A DNA stretch of 7,259 nucleotides from Euzebyaceae bacterium (GTDB taxonomy: Bacteria > Actinomycetota > Nitriliruptoria > Euzebyales > Egibacteraceae). Of this stretch, positions 6,375 through 7,259 are shown in pieces. Positions within the stretch are counted from its first letter, which is position 1; each line of letters opens with the position of its first letter. The notes under the pieces are model-generated. The model worked only from the letters and a program-made list of their open reading frames with translations. It ran no database searches and had not been told where the DNA came from. Position numbers and translations under genes: made by a program. The stretch is from contig JACCVM010000148.1 in NCBI GenBank assembly GCA_013698135.1, forward strand, positions 1 through 7,259, read 5' to 3'.

Positions 6375-6400
6375 CGCTCATGCAGCGACAGCGGTAGCGC
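6373..6400 (+). repeat. Direct repeat copy 2 (28 nt), right bracket of a 4.36 kb segment
   Basis: The copy starts inside the TAG stop of the peptidase gene with AGCGCTCATGCAGCGA and ends with CAGCGGTAGCGC. It matches the copy at 2010-2036 at 25 of 28 positions in the same orientation. The terminal GCGCT and AGCGC arms (6374-6378 and 6396-6400) are inverted repeats, so it may fold into a hairpin at the 3' end of the peptidase message. It also contains the candidate -35 box (6385-6390) of the next gene. Confidence 0.7.
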
Positions 6401-6412
6401 ACCCGGTAGAGT
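6385..6412 (+). promoter_or_regulatory. Putative promoter for a leaderless transcript
   Basis: The candidate -35 is GCGACA (6385-6390, four of six matches to TTGACA) and the -10 is TAGAGT (6407-6412, four of six matches to TATAAT), with a 16-nt spacer. The -10 ends exactly 6 nt before ATG 6419, so transcription would begin at the A of the start codon. This TAnnnT-N6-ATG layout is the classic leaderless arrangement common in actinobacteria. It fits the absence of a Shine-Dalgarno before 6419. Confidence 0.62.
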
Positions 6413-6418
6413 CGCGAT

Positions 6419-6679
6419 ATGGAACAACAGAGCAACAAGGTCGTCTGCCCGGAGTGCGGCAAGGTCCGTCTGGAGACACCTCCCGGGACCACCGTGCTGC
6501 CCACGCTGGGCATGGCGCTGAAGGCTTCCGGTGCCGCCGGCAAGTGCGACTGCGGCAAGGCGCCGCACGAACGTCCGGGCGCGATGTCACACGTGCCCGG
6601 CGACCCGACCGGACCCGGCACGACCCCTGGCATCACGCCCGGCGCTCCACCCCCCAGCACCTCGCCCGACCCCTCCTGA
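6419..6679 (+). CDS. Small putative zinc-ribbon protein with proline-rich tail
   Basis: No named family is recognised. The 86-residue product has a CPEC pair (Cys10, Cys13) and a CDC pair (Cys43, Cys45) about 30 residues apart. That is suggestive of a small zinc ribbon, although the second pair is CxC rather than the usual CxxC. After about residue 50 the protein becomes Pro/Thr/Gly-rich and probably disordered (PGDPTGPGTTPG and a closing PPPSTSPDPS). There is no Shine-Dalgarno, but the leaderless promoter ends 6 nt before the ATG. Codons are strongly G/C at the third position in this frame, and the gene ends 16 nt before the HIT gene, so it is probably cotranscribed with it. A role in nucleic-acid or metal binding is only a guess from the cysteines. 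Confidence 0.72.
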   Translation: MEQQSNKVVCPECGKVRLETPPGTTVLPTLGMALKASGAAGKCDCGKAPHERPGAMSHVPGDPTGPGTTPGITPGAPPPSTSPDPS

Positions 6680-6695
6680 CGACAGGCTCCGCCCG

Positions 6696-7121
6696 GTGGC
6701 CTCGGTCTTCAGCCGCATCATCAACGGCGAGCTGCCGGCCACCTTCGTGTGGCGCGACGACCGCTGCGTCGGCTTCCTGTCCATCAACCCCCTGCGGCCC
6801 GGACACACCTTGGTCGTGCCGCGGCGGGAGGTCGCCCACTGGATCGACGTGGACGCCGACGAATGGGCCCACCTGACCGCCGTGGCGCAGACCATCGGCA
6901 AGGCGCTGGACGCCGCCTACTCGCCGGCCAAGGTCGGGCTGATGCTGGCCGGCCTGGAGGTGGCCCACACCCACCTGCACGTGGTGCCCATCGACGGCAT
7001 GCACGACCTGGACTTCGCCAACGCCGATCCTGATCCGGATCCCTCGGTTCTGGAGGCCGCCGCCGACCGTGTTCGCGACGCGCTGCGGGAAGTCGGCGCC
7101 GAGGGGGTCGCCGATCGGTGA
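6696..7121 (+). CDS. HIT (histidine triad) family nucleotide-binding protein
   Basis: HIT proteins bind nucleotides and hydrolyse or transfer on the alpha-phosphate of substrates such as adenosine 5'-phosphoramidates or dinucleoside polyphosphates. The nucleophile is the middle histidine of the triad. From GTG 6696 the product has 141 residues. It begins MASVFSRIINGELPATFVW, the standard N-terminus of bacterial HIT proteins. NPLRPGHTLVVPRREV follows at about 31-46, then the triad HTHLHVVP with His91, His93 and His95. The open frame continues upstream to 6531, but that part overlaps the small gene in another frame and does not resemble a HIT domain, so GTG 6696 is preferred. The only ribosome-binding-like sequence is a weak CAGG 9 nt upstream. 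The stop overlaps the next start as GTGA. The substrate is not predictable from sequence. Confidence 0.94.
   Translation: MASVFSRIINGELPATFVWRDDRCVGFLSINPLRPGHTLVVPRREVAHWIDVDADEWAHLTAVAQTIGKALDAAYSPAKVGLMLAGLEVAHTHLHVVPIDGMHDLDFANADPDPDPSVLEAAADRVRDALREVGAEGVADR
7101..7107 (+). promoter_or_regulatory. Ribosome binding site of the patatin-like gene
   Basis: GAGGGGG lies inside the end of the HIT gene, 10 nt before GTG 7118. It supports that overlapping start. Confidence 0.5.
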
Positions 7122-7259
7122 AGCTCGGCCTGGTCCTGTCTGGCGGGGGGTCCCGCGGTGCCTTCGAGGCCGGCGTCATCGCCGCGGTGGAGGAGGCGGG
7201 CCTGCGTCCGGCGGTGGTCTCCGGCACGTCGGCGGGCGCGTTGAACGCCGCTGGCATGG
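7118..7259 (+). CDS. Patatin-like phospholipase / acyl hydrolase, N-terminal part (runs off the window)
   Basis: Patatin-family enzymes are Ser-Asp dyad lipid acyl hydrolases (RssA/YchK type in bacteria). The first 47 residues show both N-terminal signatures. The oxyanion-hole loop SGGGSRGAFEAG is at 8-19, and the nucleophile elbow GTSAGALNAA is at 36-45, with Ser38 as the predicted catalytic serine. The spacing between them is typical. The catalytic Asp (DGG/DGA motif) lies beyond the window end. GTG 7118-7120 overlaps the HIT stop by 4 nt, and GAGGGGG stands 10 nt upstream. It is therefore probably translated in step with the HIT gene as part of the operon that begins near 6419. Confidence 0.9.
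   Translation, partial: MKLGLVLSGGGSRGAFEAGVIAAVEEAGLRPAVVSGTSAGALNAAGM

Noticed and set aside
6531..6695. In-frame upstream extension of the HIT protein
   Set aside because: It overlaps the small cysteine-pair gene in another frame, is not HIT-like, and the family N-terminus begins at GTG 6696.
1..7259. tRNA, rRNA, CRISPR arrays, transposases or integrases
   Set aside because: Coding genes fill nearly the whole window. No regularly spaced repeats, cloverleaf-like gaps or recombinase motifs were seen on either strand.

Overview
This is a GC-rich, gene-dense window from a bacterium, most likely a high-GC actinomycete (Actinomycetota). The reasons are the hrcA-dnaJ-rsmE gene order, frequent GTG starts, 4-nt NTGA start/stop overlaps, a Phd-type vapB with vapC, and a TAGAGT -10 box placed exactly where it would give a leaderless mRNA. 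The sequence alone does not fix the class or genus.

Left part (1-2000, + strand): the 3' end of hrcA (heat-shock repressor), a complete dnaJ (type I Hsp40 with all four zinc-binding motifs), and rsmE (16S rRNA m3U1498 methyltransferase). RsmE appears to start at a CTG that overlaps the dnaJ stop. These three probably form one heat-shock and ribosome-maintenance operon.

Middle part (2001-6374): a convergent minus-strand gene for a membrane-anchored protein of unknown function, a type II toxin-antitoxin pair (Phd/YefM antitoxin and PIN-domain VapC toxin) with a clear inverted-repeat operator over the antitoxin start, and a complete S9A prolyl oligopeptidase with an intact Ser-Asp-His triad and its own putative promoter.

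Right part (6375-7259, + strand): a putative leaderless promoter drives a small CxxC/CxC protein. A HIT-family nucleotide-binding protein follows, then the start of a patatin-like phospholipase that overlaps the HIT stop by 4 nt and runs off the window.

The most unusual structural point is a 27/28-nt near-identical direct repeat. It occurs once just after the rsmE stop and once at the prolyl oligopeptidase stop, bracketing about 4.36 kb. That segment holds the unknown membrane gene, the toxin-antitoxin module and the peptidase. Since rsmE is often followed closely by a HIT-family gene in actinobacteria, the bracketed block may be an accessory insertion. It carries no integrase or transposase, so this remains a hypothesis. 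I found no RNA genes, CRISPR arrays or recognisable insertion sequences, and no gap over 300 nt without a gene.
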